Of a stretch of DNA of 64,000 bases, positions 22,391-33,941 are shown one piece after another. The DNA comes from Diploptera punctata (Eukaryota > Arthropoda > Insecta > Blattodea > Blaberidae), in NCBI GenBank assembly GCA_030220185.1, contig JASPKZ010003419.1, positions 283,501 through 347,500 of the forward strand, given 5' to 3'. Every line of letters begins with the position of its first letter. The stretch's first letter is position 1. Made by a program: the position numbers and the translations under genes. The notes beneath the pieces are model-generated. The model made no database searches and had not been told where the DNA came from. It was given only the letters and a program-made list of their open reading frames with translations.

Positions 22391-22640
22391 ATGATATTAA
22401 GTAATCAACAGCTGAAATAATAATTAACAATTGACTACAGCAAAGATAAAAACCAATTAGATAGTATAACTGTCACAGGATTGATGATCGGGGCAAGAAT
22501 ACCTGTATTCTTAGCTAAATTTTGGAATTTCTTAGATTTGGGCAGAGCACATCTTTCTATAATTGCCATCGATGCCATTATAGGATCAATTTCAATTTTA
22601 AGAAACCATCTTTACAAAATTTCTACTTTTAGAATATACT
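22165..22640 (+). repeat. Dispersed repeat DR2, copy 1
   Basis: Shares about 440 bp with 61690-62160 in the same orientation, for example 'actgtcacaggattgatga' and 'gctaaattttggaatttctt'. The left part overlaps the foldback. Non-coding, family unknown. The two copies lie on either side of the GR array. Confidence 0.7.
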
Positions 22641-23318
22641 TAAATTACAATTAGACATTTTTAAATGCATTTACAAAATGTATTCATCAAGTTAAAAAAA
22701 AAATGTCTGAATCACTTTGTCCTTGTGGCACTCCTGTAGTGAGGAAAGTTTTATATATTAATAACTTCCACTCTGGTTTCATGTGCACGATTATCTACAT
22801 ACAGAAAGCGAAAATTTCTTGAATTTATTTAATTTCGAGGGATTATGTATGAATCAAATCCAACCTTTAAGAAGTCCGAATAGCTTCAGCATCATTGATG
22901 ACCAATAGTTTTTAATATAACTACTGGTCTATTATATAAAGTAACAGTAATGGGGAGATTAAAATGATACCTTGGGCAATTGTTCATGCAACTACAAAAC
23001 AGTTGACATTCGAGGAGAAAAGATTATTAAAATAATGAAACATGGTGAAACTTACTAAACAAAATATAAAAAATACTTTTATACATAAATGTATCTTTAA
23101 ATAACACCGAATAGTGTATAAATGTCAGGCAATTTACATAGGATATACAATTCACTGATTACACGCTATATTTTACCTCTGTGAGCCTTTATGGCACGCA
23201 CGCAATGTGCAATTAACGTATTTAAAAATGAAGTCACGTAACTTATTCAATACTGTAATTTAATCCATTCACACAATGAGTCCAGTTACAGTTTTACAAA
23301 GGAAAAAAACACATCAAC
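22641..23318 (+). other. Upstream region of the first GR copy
   Basis: No repeat recognised. CACGTA at 23235-23240 (79 nt before the ATG) is a degraded counterpart of the E-box seen in other GR copies. Confidence 0.4.
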
Positions 23319-24510
23319 ATGGACGAAGAAAAATTTAACAGCAGTGTAAAATATTTGTTTATTTTATCACAGATTTTTTGTTTAACGCCTATTTCACCAT
23401 TCATAAAAAATTATAACCAACATGAAAATTTAAAAGTTAAATGTCTCTACTTTGCTTGGAGTGTGTTTTGGATATTGCTAATGAGTGTAATTGGATTTTA
23501 TATCACATATGTTTTAAGGGGCATGGCCAAAGAGGGGCCACTAAAAATGATAACGGGCATTATTTACATCGCCCTGTTCTTATCAAATGTGATCTTTTTA
23601 ATAAACAACATCGTGAAAAGAAACAACTTCCCGAAAATAATGAACACCTTTTGGAAGGTGGACAACACATTGATGCCGAGATGTGGTGTTCGGGTGTACG
23701 AGAAGGAGAAGTTGTGTTCCATTAAGCACATTACAGTCGTGTGTCTACTTTACATAGCTCTTAACGTCTCTCTTTGTTGTGCTCTTGGTAGCACATCTAT
23801 TTATAGCATTACATTCAATTTTACTGCAAACCTGCCATTTCTCGTGAATGGAATTATGAGCATACATTTCAACACTTTAGTCAAAAAACTAAAGAAAAGA
23901 TTAAAGATAATTAACGACATACTCGAAAGCTACACGAAAGCTACACGAAAGATCACAAAACAAAATTCCCCAAATCAAAGACATCGAGAAGATATATAAA
24001 GATTGTTGAAAACATATCAGCAGTTTCAGTCATCAGACAATCACAACAAATTCTGCTGATACAAAGTGTTTATATTGACTTGTACAAAGCCAAAGAACTA
24101 ATAAATACTACGTATGGAATACCTATTGTTCTACAAATAATAATTTGCTGTCTGTATCAACAGTTTTCGATGGAATTGCTATTATAACCAGAGGAACAGA
24201 TGTATTAAAAGCGATTGCTGATGTATTTGCACTTATGTACATCTTTGTGATGCTGGCGTGGGTTTTACTGAATTGTCATCAGATATCTGATGAAACGGGG
24301 AAGATCATTTCAAACGTTCAGAAACTTATAGTTAGATGTAATCTGTCCCAATATATACAACATGAATCACATGTATCTCTCTCTATGATGCGAGATATGC
24401 CACTTCAATTCACACCTTGTGGACGTGTCACATTAAACTTGCCTTTCCTATGCAGCACAGTTGGTGTGATCTTCACATATGTTGTGGTTATGTCACAGAT
24501 TAATGGTTAA
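23319..24510 (+). pseudogene. Gustatory receptor pseudogene, copy 1 (two frame breaks)
   Basis: Full-length relative of the intact receptors, from MDEEKFNSSVKYLFILSQ to the TM7 end TVGVIFTYVVVMSQING. Residues 1-205 are in one frame (transmembrane segments 1-4). An exact 11-bp tandem duplication (23928-23938 and 23939-23949, AGCTACACGAA) then shifts the frame. Without it the loop would read on into the SVIRQSQQILLIQSVYIDLY region. Near 24145-24155 a second break, apparently a 7-bp loss between short TGC repeats, shifts the frame again before LSVSTVFDG. No splice sites fit these breaks. With two separate frameshifts a functional channel is unlikely. It is closer to copies 9 and 10 than to copies 4-6 (INTTYGIPIVLQ, SDETGKIISNVQKLIV). 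Confidence 0.88.
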
Positions 24511-25006
24511 AAAAGGGTTTGAATATTCATTAAACCATTCTTTGCAAGTTCTTTAAACATTTCAAAACATATTTGTTGAATTAAGTTTCATTATTTCTAA
24601 AACAACGTAATTTCGCTATAACATGTTCATCACTAGTTATATAAAATTAAGCTTTAATTCATTCTTATTTATTTATTTGCTGGAACCTTGCCCCGAACGT
24701 CGAATTATCTGCATGATCGGATCAGGCAGGAAACAAATGTCAATTAAAATAATCCCAAGCCAATCCTTGTTGACGACGAAGGCAGTCCAGATAAGACTCG
24801 GGGAAACATTAGCCTCGGTACCAAAGACATTAAGCCCGGAAAACTATGTCTAAATATGGACACTGATGCTTGGAGACAAGCCATTTGTAGGTAACGGTTA
24901 ACAAAACAAGAGAAAAGAATACCACCTAAGATGTCCATATAATATTCGTTATTAGCTTTTTTGAATCCATTCAAAAAGTTACTCTACAGAGACTCTCTTT
25001 TTTATA
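24511..25006 (+). other. Intergenic sequence with a short coding-like stretch
   Basis: One frame from about 24748 to 24894 is open for 48 codons (DDEGSPDKTRGNISLGTKD, then LCLNMDTDAWRQAICR), followed by AG/GTAACG, a possible splice donor. No matching gene was recognised. It may be a relic of a mobile element or host exon. Confidence 0.25.
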
Positions 25007-25145
25007 ATGATGAGTGATTCCGGGCTTTGTGGCCGTGGTCCATTACTGGTGTTCTTAGCACACGTTTCTCCCTCAGCTACGGAGGGCATCTTCAGTGGTG
25101 AATCACTCAACATTATGATTACCGGCCGTGAAAGCCTGCATTTAA
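25007..25145 (-). mobile_element. Penelope-type terminal relic with hammerhead-like motif
   Basis: On the minus strand 25062-25095 reads CTGAAGATGCCCTC..GAGGGAGAAACGT: a short stem between CTGAAGA and GAAAC, the layout of hammerhead-like motifs at Penelope-like element ends. Flanking GAGTGATTC/GAATCACTC form an inverted repeat. 'ggccgtgaaagcct' is shared with the right end of the element at 41658-43540. Confidence 0.55.
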
Positions 25146-25207
25146 CTAACAGACTCTATTTTCAAAAAAAAATTATAAACATGTATATTTGTAATTACAT
25201 TTCTTAT

Positions 25208-25455
25208 TTGCTTGAAGTGTGTTTTGGACAATGTTAACGAGTGTACTTGGATTTAGTGTTGCCTAAGGTTTAAGGATAGTGATGAAGGAGAGACAACCAG
25301 CACTAAGAATGATTATGAACGTTTGTTACAGCGTCATATTATTATTGTCAAGTGTGATCTTTTTTTTAAACAATTATTGAAAATAAATAACTCCCCAAAA
25401 ATAGTGAGCACATTATGGAAAGTGGAGAACAATTTGATGCCAAGATCACGTGTAA
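25208..25455 (+). pseudogene. Gustatory receptor fragment, copy 2
   Basis: Corresponds to residues about 45-125 of the intact receptors: WSVFW-like start (CVLDNVNECTW in the shifted frame), then the TM2 region and KIVSTLWKVENNLMPRSRVS in shifted frames. Stops and indels throughout. Both ends are missing. The right side joins unrelated sequence. Confidence 0.75.
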
Positions 25456-25674
25456 GCGAGGTAGTAATTGTCAAGTTTGAATCCCAGGAAGGAAGATGAT
25501 ATTTTGATTCCTCAGATCCTGGCGAGACAGTATGTAAAGGTGTCAAAGGTAGGTTTATTTTGTTCAAAATTTCTCTTATTGGCAGGTTCAATGCATACAC
25601 CTACATATTAATCTGTATTACTGTTATGATCAGACGATGTGGGTAATAAAAATGTATCAGTTATGTATTTTTCA

Positions 25675-25980
25675 AGGGGGGCACACCCTAGCGTAGTGGT
25701 TAAGGCACTGAGCTATAAGCCGGAGGGTCGAGGGTTCAAGTCCCGTTGGGGTCAGGATCTTTAAACTGACCCAAACCCTCTGGCGGCACCATGGCCCTCG
25801 GGTCGACTCAGCCTCTAACGGAAATGAGTACCAGATGCTTGTTCTGGGGGTAAATACGGCCGTCACGCAGGGCTGACAACCCGGCTGACATAAAGTGCCG
25901 ATTGTCTAGAAAAAGTGGGAGCCTTAACCTCCTACTACCCCAAGGGTCTGCGGACCTGTTGTGGGATCACTTTACTTTAT
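25675..25980 (+). mobile_element. SINE-2, forward copy
   Basis: A box TAGCGTAGTGG near 25690, B box GGTTCAAGTCC near 25733, full body to 'gggatcactttactt'. Confidence 0.85.
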
Positions 25981-26316
25981 GTATTTTTCAAAACAAAACT
26001 TGTGATGGATTTAATATTTTTCACGTAAAAATGATAATAATCAGTTTAATTCGGCTATCTGAATGATCAATGCACGCTATTCGAATATTACAAAAATAAA
26101 TTAATTGCAACACATAAGAATACGTAGCGATATTTATGAGTTATTTGAAATTTCAGTGGGAACTTACAAATTAAATTTCGTGATTTTCTTGTGGTTACAA
26201 CAGTAGGAATATATGATAATAAAAACCTCTCCGTCACGTGAAATTGTCAAATGTGATCTTGTATAAACAGGATTTCACTTCAGTTAGACTCTTTCAAAGC
26301 CACAGCACACATCAAT
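25981..26316 (+). promoter_or_regulatory. 5' flank of GR copy 3
   Basis: Contains CACGTG at 26235-26240 (77 nt before the ATG), then TGTATAAACAGG and TTCAGTTAGACT, which resemble a TATA box and arthropod initiator. The spacing differs from the 66 nt of copies 4-8 by an 11-base insertion. Confidence 0.5.
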
Positions 26317-27477
26317 ATGGGCAGAGAAAAATTTAACAGTAGTGTAAAAAAAGTGTTTCTAATATCACAAATTTTGGGTTTAACGCCAATTTCACCCTTC
26401 AACAAACATGAAAGCTTATAAGTTAAAAGTGTCTCCATAGCTTAGACTGTGTTTTGGATTCTGTTAACAAGTGGATGTGGTTGATGTGTTCCGTACGTTT
26501 TGGCAAATTCCTAAAAGGATGTGCCTCCAAAAATAAGAATAACTGTAATAATTTAGTACGCCATCATATTTGTAGGAAATCGGAACTCTTTATTAAACAA
26601 CAAAGTCAATACACGAAACCTGCCAAAAATAATGAATACATTTTGGAAGGTGAACAACGCAACTCTACCAAAATCAGGTGCCCAGTTGTACGAAAAAGAG
26701 AAATTGCGTTCCATCAAGAGATTACAATCGTGTGTCTAGTTATTCTAGCTATTGTCATCATTGTTTATTGGACGTTTGATAAAGTTATACACAACTCTTT
26801 CGTAAACCTGCGAATGTTCGTGACTGGAGTATTAAGCATTGAATTTAACGCATTGGTCAAAACAATCAACGAAAAGGTAACTATAATTAAAAACGTGCTC
26901 TTAAGTATCAGTAAACTACATAAAAAAATTTCACAATTCTTAAACTTCCAAAAGAAATATAAACTCTGTTGACGATATGTCAGCAGTTTCAGTCATCAGG
27001 CTGTCAGAGAATGTTCAGCTGATGCACAACATTTATATTGACTTGTACGAAGCCAAGGAACTTATAAGCACAACGTACGGAATACCTGTTATACTTCAAG
27101 TGCTCAACTGTTACTCGCTGTCTGTTATGACTGTTATTGAGAAAATCGATGTTTTAACTAGAAAAACTGATGAATTGGCACTCATTTTTCATATGTGTCT
27201 GCTTACATACGTGTTTGTGATGCTGGCCTGGATATTACTCAACTGCCATTGGTGAATCAGCGAAGATAATTTTAAACGATCAGATAGTGATGGTCAGATG
27301 TGACGTATCCCAAAAGTCAAACGTGAATTAAACACATTTCTATATATATATATATATATATATATGCCACTTCAATTCACACCTTGTGGGCTTTCCACAT
27401 TAAACTTGTCTTTTCTTTGTAACACAGTTGGTTTTATCTGCACGTATGTAGTGGTTATGGTACAGATTGAAGGATGA
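26317..27477 (+). pseudogene. Gustatory receptor pseudogene, copy 3
   Basis: Starts MGREKFNSSVKKVFLISQIL and meets a stop at codon 35 (26419-26421). Further frameshifts and a deletion in the TM3-TM4 region follow. From about 26690 the frame again gives receptor sequence (AIVIIVYWTFDKVIHNS, MFVTGVLSIEFNALVK), broken again near 26970. Near 27240 another break follows LLNCHW. At about 27343-27365 a (TA)n microsatellite replaces the codons for the conserved SMMRDMPLQ loop. The end, FICTYVVVMVQIEG, is preserved. Closest to copy 7 by sequence (NVQLMHNIYIDLYEAKELI). Confidence 0.88.
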
Positions 27478-27549
27478 AAGCTTTTTGGTCTTCAACAAAC
27501 TGATTGTCACAAATTCTCAATAAATGTGCAAATATTTGAAATCAGAATA

Positions 27550-28075
27550 TTTAATTAACTCCTTTCAAAAAACATTAAACTGAAAATATATAAAAATATT
27601 ATTCTACCAGTTATATTATATGGGTGCGAAACATGGACTCTTACTTTAAGGGAGGAAAGGAGATTACAAGTATTTGAGAATAAAGTACTTAGGAACATTT
27701 TTGGACCAAAGAGAGATGAACAGACAGGTGAATGGAGAAGACTACATAACAATGAACTACATGGTCTTTATACTCGTAGGGAGCCAGTTATAATAAGAAC
27801 AGTTAAGTCTCGTAGACTGCGATGGGCAGGACATGTTGCACGTATGGGGAATGAAAGACTTGCATGGAAGCTTCTTGTAGGAAAGCCAGAGGGAAAGCGC
27901 CCAGTTGGTAGACCAAGAATGAGGTGGGAGAATAACATTAACTATGATTGAGGGAAGTGGATTATACAGGGAATGATTGGAAAGTATTAGCTCAGAATAG
28001 GGATGTATGGAGAGCGTATGTCCGCGCGGCCATGAACCTGCGGGTTCGATAGTGGCAGTGAGTAAGTAAGTAAAT
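27550..28075 (+). mobile_element. RTE-1 LINE in the 3' flank of GR copy 3
   Basis: A 5'-truncated + strand copy from 'ctcctttcaaaaaacattaa' to (TAAG)n. One frame break near 27770 and another near 27950. The paralogous flank of copy 7 (46300-46335) lacks it and reads straight through, so it inserted after copies 3 and 7 separated. Confidence 0.85.
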
Positions 28076-28254
28076 ATATTGCATGAAAACAATATTGGTG
28101 AAAGTGGGAAAACAATTAGAGTAATGTGATCAAATGAGTTTAAAAATGAGATAAAGCACAAGAACTGTGTATTTTTGACTGAAAACAATCATAATGTTTG
28201 TATTGGTGAAATGTATAAAATATGAACCAATGGAGTGGTTAATTGAATAAATCA

Positions 28255-28910
28255 TATAATGAAACGGACAGTTATTGAAACATGAGGATACATTTGAATA
28301 ATTGGCTTAAATCAAATACATGGGAACAATAATTCCAAAAAGGAATGAGGTGCACAAAGAAATTAAAGATAAGCTCAAATCTGAAAATGTATGGAATTAT
28401 GCGTTACAGGGATCTCTGCCATTCAACGACTCACAAAGAAGTTAAACTGAAAATAAATAAAACTGTTATTTCCCAGTTATATTATATGGATGAGAAATAT
28501 AGACTCCTACCGTAATAAAGTAGAAAAGATTACAAGTATTTGAGGATAAACTTGTTAGGGAAATGTTTGGAATAAAGGGAGATAGACAGGTGAATGAGGA
28601 AGACTGCATAACAGTGAGCTATATTATCTTTACAGGAAATCAGATATAATAAGAAAATTAAGTCACGTGGACTGCAAAAGTAAGCATGTGACACAGATGG
28701 GAATAAACAAGAGCGTGGAAACTCCTTGTAAGAGAACTTGAGGGAAAGCGCTCAGCAGGCGAGCAAACAATGAGGCGAGGGAATACCGTGAATTGAGAGA
28801 AGTAGATTATATAGGTGTGATTGCAAATCTTTAGCTCAGTATAGGGATGTATGAAGAGATTATGTCCGTGTGAACATGCATCTATAGGTTCGATAGCGTC
28901 AGTAAGTTAC
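28255..28910 (+). mobile_element. Old RTE-1 relic, part of the GR duplication unit
   Basis: Strongly decayed RTE-1 (remains of 'aatacatgggaacaataat', 'ttatattatatggatgagaa' and the 3' tail). Similar decayed tails lie after copies 4, 5 and 7, so it was present before those copies duplicated. Confidence 0.7.
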
Positions 28911-29439
28911 GAAAGATAAAACACAACATAAAATATCAATTCCCCTCGTTTCGACAAGCCATTAACAGATATGTAACACGGACAATATTATGATCTGTTT
29001 TAGCTCAGGATTATTTTACCCCAGTGGAACCCAAGTCCGCGTTCCTGATGATTGTATTTTTACGAATATAACTGGTATTAAGTGAAATTGTTCATAAATC
29101 TAAGTATATTATCAAATGCTATCAGATAATTTTATCAAACCAAGATAATCTCTGCTCTTAAAAAATAATGTGCACTGCTTCTGCTATCTAATTGTTTAGT
29201 GCACGCCACTGATGAATACATAAAACAAATCAATTGCATCATACGAATAAAGTAAATTTGTAATTGTAAGTAGAATATTTAATTTTATGGTAGAAAATTT
29301 CGGATTAAATGCAACGATAGTTGTCATAGAAACAAAATATGTGTATTAGACAATCAAATCATCGCAGTCACGTGATCGTCTTGTGTAAATCAATCCTTAG
29401 TGTAACTAGAAAATCTCCAAGCAACAACACACATTAATA
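28911..29439 (+). promoter_or_regulatory. Conserved 5' flank of GR copy 4 with CACGTG E-box
   Basis: A ~500-bp block shared with copies 5, 6, 7 and 8. Its proximal part has GACAATCAAATCATCGCAG, then TCACGTGATCGTCTTGT. CACGTG is at 29369-29374, ending 66 nt before the ATG. The palindromic hexamer is a bHLH-type site. Which factor binds is unknown. Confidence 0.6.
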
Positions 29440-30624
29440 ATGGACAAAGGAAAATTTAATAATAGTATAAAGTACTTATACCTGTTATCGCATATTTTAG
29501 GATTAACACCTATTTCACCCTTCATCGAACCTGACACACCTCAAAGTTCCAAAGTTAAGGGCCTCTACGTTGGTTGGAGTGTGGTTTGTATTTTATTGAC
29601 GAGTGTATTTGGGTGTTACTTTTCAAAACTTTCCATGAACTTCTTCAAGGAGGGGCCAGCAAAATTAAGAACATCTGTAACTCTTTCCTTAATCATCCTG
29701 TTCACAGGAAATGTGATTTCCTTAATAAATAACATCGTGAAGAGAAACAACTTCCCAAAAATAATGAACACGTTGTGGAAAGTCGACATCAGATTGTTAA
29801 CAAGATCAGGTGTTCACCTGTACGACCAAGAGAAGTGGTGTTCCATTAAGTACATTATAACTCTGTCGCTTCTTTATGCAGCAATTGTCAGCAGTTTGTT
29901 TTGGGCGTTTCATGAAACCACTGTTCGTAATATTATATCTGACACTTTCCAAAACCTGCCAATATTTGTAAGTGGAATATTAAGCATCCAATTCATTTCT
30001 TTGGTGAAAAAACTGAGGAAGAGTCTCAGTGAAATTAACAAGTTACTCGAAAATTACATACAACACAAAACAGATTCCACCAAATGGAAAACACCAAGAA
30101 AGATTATAAACTTTCTTGAGGATTCATCAGAAGAATCAGTCAACAGACAACCAGGAGAAATTCAGCTGATACAAAGTGTTTATATTGACTTGTACAACAC
30201 AAAAGAACTGATAAACTCTACATATGGAATTACCATAGTTTTTGAAATTTTAACTTGTTATTCACTGTCAGTTACAGCAGTTATCGGGGGAATTGATGCT
30301 GCAACTGAGACAATTGACGTGTTAGTAATCATCTTTAATACGTTTCTGCTTGCATACGTATTTTTGATGCTGGCGTGGATTTTGTTGAAGTGTGATCAGG
30401 TATTTGACGAATCAAAGAAGATAATTTCAAATGTTCTGAAACTGATGGTTGGGAATGATATTTCCCAAGACGTGAAATGTGATTTAAACATATTTCTCTC
30501 CATGATGAGAGATATGCCACTACAGTTCACACCTTGTGGACTTTTCACGTTAAACTTGCCTTTTCTTTGCAGCACAGTAGGTGTGATCTGCACGTATGTT
30601 GTGGTCATGATACAGATTAATTAA
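29440..30624 (+). CDS. Gustatory receptor (7tm_7 family), intact, copy 4
   Basis: An intact 394-aa single-exon receptor. Insect GRs are seven-transmembrane ligand-gated cation channels of taste neuron dendrites, with a cytoplasmic N-terminus. Hydrophobic segments lie near residues 41-62, 77-99, 136-157, 172-189, 262-285, 297-318 and 373-392. A charged loop of about 70 residues (KKLRKSLSEINKLLEN to SVYIDLYNTKELI) lies between TM4 and TM5. TM7 ends TYVVVMIQIN, matching the family signature TYhhhhhQF with Ile in place of Phe. The length is typical (350-420). The ATG is the only in-frame Met at the conserved start MDKGKFNNS. The usual C-terminal GR introns are absent. The ligand cannot be inferred. 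It is about 80% similar by eye to copy 6. Confidence 0.9.
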   Translation: MDKGKFNNSIKYLYLLSHILGLTPISPFIEPDTPQSSKVKGLYVGWSVVCILLTSVFGCYFSKLSMNFFKEGPAKLRTSVTLSLIILFTGNVISLINNIVKRNNFPKIMNTLWKVDIRLLTRSGVHLYDQEKWCSIKYIITLSLLYAAIVSSLFWAFHETTVRNIISDTFQNLPIFVSGILSIQFISLVKKLRKSLSEINKLLENYIQHKTDSTKWKTPRKIINFLEDSSEESVNRQPGEIQLIQSVYIDLYNTKELINSTYGITIVFEILTCYSLSVTAVIGGIDAATETIDVLVIIFNTFLLAYVFLMLAWILLKCDQVFDESKKIISNVLKLMVGNDISQDVKCDLNIFLSMMRDMPLQFTPCGLFTLNLPFLCSTVGVICTYVVVMIQIN

Positions 30625-30904
30625 TGAAAATGTTCTTGGAACTTTAACAAACTGAGTGAACAAATTGTTACTTTTATTAGTCGTTCAAAATATCTCTGCA
30701 GGCGGAAGAATTGCGAAGCTGTCTTTGTTGCTACATGTGACGTCATCTAAGGTAGTGTTCACTGTCAGCGTCCCACGTCTTGTTCCCCTTTGCACTCATA
30801 CATAGCAGTGTCACGTGTTCTATTCCTGCATAAACACGACTGCAGCGCGCTTACTCCTTGAACGGGTAATACCATTAACTCTTGAAATTGAGTCCTTCAG
30901 CTTT

Positions 30905-31175
30905 ATATTGGACAATGTCCAACTTAAATCTCGTAGATTGCGAAAGTAGGAAAAATGTGACACGAATGGGAATGAAACAAGAAGGTGGAAACTCTTTGTA
31001 AGAAAACTTGAGGGGAAGCGCTCAGCAGGCGGGCAAACAATGAGGTGAGAGAATGACATGATTTGAGGGAAGTAGATTCTATTAGTGAGACTGGAAAACT
31101 TTAGCTCAGTACAGGGATGTATGAAGAGCTTATGTCCGTGTGACCATAAACCTACAGGTTCGATAGTGCCAGTTA
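30905..31175 (+). mobile_element. Old RTE-1 relic in the 3' flank of GR copy 4
   Basis: Decayed 3' tail: 'aatctcgtagattgcgaaag', 'gcgctcagcaggcgggcaaa' and 'cctacaggttcgatagtgcc'. Counterpart of 28255-28910. Confidence 0.7.
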
Positions 31176-31179
31176 GTTA

Positions 31180-31719
31180 CAAAACACAAAACGCAACATG
31201 AAACATCAATTTCCCCCCTCGTTTCTACGGTGTCATAAACGTATATATAACTGGACAATCACATGGACTGTTTTAGCTCAGGAATATTTTATCGCAGTGG
31301 AACTAAAGTCCGCGTTCCTGGTGGTTGTATTTTTACGAATATAACTGATATTGAGTAAATCTGTCGTTACATCTAAGCATATTATCAAATGCTTTCACAT
31401 ATTTTTATTAAACCAAAACAATCTCTGCTCTTAAATTAAAAAAAATAATGTACACTGCTTCTGCTATCTAATTGTTTAGTGTACGCCTCTGATGAATACA
31501 CAAAACAAATCAATCGCGTCACATGAAAAAAAGCGCGTTTGTAATTTTAAGTAGACATTTAATTTTATGGTAGAAAATTTCGCATTAAATGCAACGATAG
31601 TTGTCATAGAAACAAAGTACGTGCATTAGACAATCAAATCATCGCAGTCACGTGATCGTCTTGTATGTATCAATCCTTGGTGCAGTTAGAATATCACAAA
31701 GCAACAACACACACAGATA
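31180..31719 (+). promoter_or_regulatory. Conserved 5' flank of GR copy 5
   Basis: Same block as at copy 4. CACGTG at 31649-31654, again ending 66 nt before the ATG, although the gene itself is broken. Confidence 0.6.
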
Positions 31720-32903
31720 ATGGAAAAAGAAAAATTTAACAATAGTGTAAAGTACTTGTACCTGTTATAACAGATTTTTGGTTTAACACCTATTTCACCC
31801 TTCATCGAACCTGGCACACCTGAACGTTTGAAAGGTATATGCCTCTACTTTGGTTGGAGTGTATTTTGGATTTTATTGTCGAGTGTAACTGGGTGTTATG
31901 TGTCAAAAGTTTCGATAGACTTGTTCAAGGAGAGGCCAGCAAAATTAGGAATATCTGTAACTTTTTCCTTAATCATCATGTTCGTAGGAAATGTGATTTC
32001 CTTAATAAACAGCATCGTGAAGAGAAACAACTTCCCAAAAATAATGAACACGTTTTGGAAAGTCGACAACAGATTGTTAACAAGATCATGTGCTGACCTG
32101 TACGACAAAGAGAAGTGGTGTTCGATTAAGTACATTATAACTGTGTCGCTACTTTATGCAGCCATTGTCAACAGTTTGTTTTGGGCGTTTCATGAAGCCA
32201 CTGTAAGTAATTTTATATTTGATACTTTTCAAAACCTGCCAATATTTGTGAGTGGAATATTAAGCATCCAATTCATCTCATTGGTAAAAAAACTGAGGAA
32301 AAGTCTCCGTGAAATTAACAAGTTACTCGGAAGTTACAGAAAACACAAAACAGTTTCCATCACATGGAAAACACCAAGAAGAATTATAAACTTTCTTGAG
32401 GACATATCAGCAGAATCAGTCAACAGACACCAGGAGAATTTCAGCTGATACAAAGTGTTTATATTGACTTGTACAACACCAAGGAACTGATAAATTCTAC
32501 GCATGGAATAACCATTGTTCTTCAAATTTTAACATGTTACTCGCTTTCAGTTACAACAGTTATCGGGGGAATTAATGCTGTAACTGAGAAAAGTGATGAA
32601 TTAAAACTCATCTTTGATATTTTTCTGCTTGCATACGTATTCTTGATGATGGCGTGGATTTTGTTGAAGTGTCATCAGGTATTTGACGAATCAACGAAGA
32701 TACTTTCCAACGCTCTGAAACTAATGGTTGGGGACGATGTTTCTCAAGATGTGAAATATGATTTAAACATATTTCTCTGCATGATGAGAGATTTATCACT
32801 ACAGTTCACACCTTGTGGACTTGTCACGTTAAACTTGCCTTTTCTTTGCAGCACTGTTGGTGTGATCTGCACGTATGTTGTGGTCATGATACAGATTAAT
32901 TAA
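31720..32903 (+). pseudogene. Gustatory receptor pseudogene, copy 5 (early stop and 1-nt deletion)
   Basis: Starts MEKEKFNNSVKYLYLL and then has TAA at 31768-31770 (codon 17), where intact copies have TCA for Ser. The rest of the first two-thirds is open (KGICLYFGWSVFWILLSSV onward). Near 32430 a 1-nt deletion in the loop after ESVNRH shifts the frame. The rest, 32440-32903, is open in another frame to TVGVICTYVVVMIQIN. Apart from these two lesions it is well preserved, so loss is probably recent. Readthrough of the stop alone would not restore the protein because of the deletion. Confidence 0.9.
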
Positions 32904-33004
32904 TGAAAATGTTCTTGGAACTTTAACAAACTGAGTGAACAAATTGTTACTTTTACCATTAACTCTTGAAATTGAGTCCCTCAACATTATATTGGACAAT
33001 GTCC

Positions 33005-33390
33005 AATTTAAATCTCGTAGATTGCGAAAGTAAAGTTGTTAGGAAAATGTTTGGGTTAAAGAGAGGTGAACAGACAGGTGAATGAAGAACACTACATAAC
33101 AGAGAGCTACATTAACGTTATAGGAAATCAGATATAGTAAGAAAATTTGCGTGTCGTAGACTGCAAAAGTAAGGAAATCTGAAACGAATGGGAAATAAAC
33201 AGGAACATGGAAATTCCTTGTAAGAAAACTCGAGGGAAAGCGCTCAGTAGGCAGCCAAACAATGAGGCGAGAGAATAACGTGATCTGACGGAAGTATATT
33301 ATATAAGTGTGACTGGATAACTTCAGCACAGTATAGGGATGTATGAAGATTTTATGTCCGTGCTACCACAAACCTACAGATTCGAGTGTG
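33005..33390 (+). mobile_element. Old RTE-1 relic in the 3' flank of GR copy 5
   Basis: Decayed C-terminal and tail parts ('gaacagacaggtgaatgaag', 'gcgctcagtaggcagccaaa'). Counterpart of the relics after copies 3, 4 and 7. Confidence 0.7.
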
Positions 33391-33394
33391 CCAA

Positions 33395-33941
33395 TAATAC
33401 GAAAAATTAGACGTAACATAAAACGTCAACCCCCCCTCGTTTCTACAGTGGTATAAATGTATATACAACTGGGAGAATAATAGGGTATATTTTAGCTCCG
33501 GAACATTTTACCCCAGTGGAACGGAAGTCCGCGTTCGTGATGGTTGTATTTTTACGAATATAACTGGTATTAAGTAAATCTGTTGTTACTTCTAAGTGTA
33601 TTATCAAATTATACGAGTATCAGATACTTTTAACAAACCGAAATAATCTCTGCTCTTAAACTAAAAAATGATATGCACTGCTTCTGCTATCTGATTGATT
33701 AGTGCACGCCACTCATGAATGCACAAAACAAATCAATTGCATCACATAAATATAGTGCGTTTGTAATTGTAAGTAGACATTTAATGTTAGGGTAGAAAAT
33801 TTCGGATTAAATGCAATGATAGCTGTCATAGAAACAAAGTAAGTGCATTAGACAATCAAATCCTCGCAGTCACGTGATCGTCTTGTACAAATCAATCCTT
33901 AGTGTAGTTAAAATATCACAAAGCAACAGCACACATTAATA
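33395..33941 (+). promoter_or_regulatory. Conserved 5' flank of GR copy 6
   Basis: Same block; CACGTG at 33871-33876, ending 66 nt before the ATG. Upstream 'gtccgcgttcgtgatggttg' and 'ctgcttctgctatctgattg' mark the shared unit. Confidence 0.6.

Noticed and set aside
23319..24510. Introns at the frame breaks of GR copy 1 and other broken GR copies
   Set aside because: The breaks are 1-11 bp indels relative to intact copies, with no room for an intron and no splice sites.
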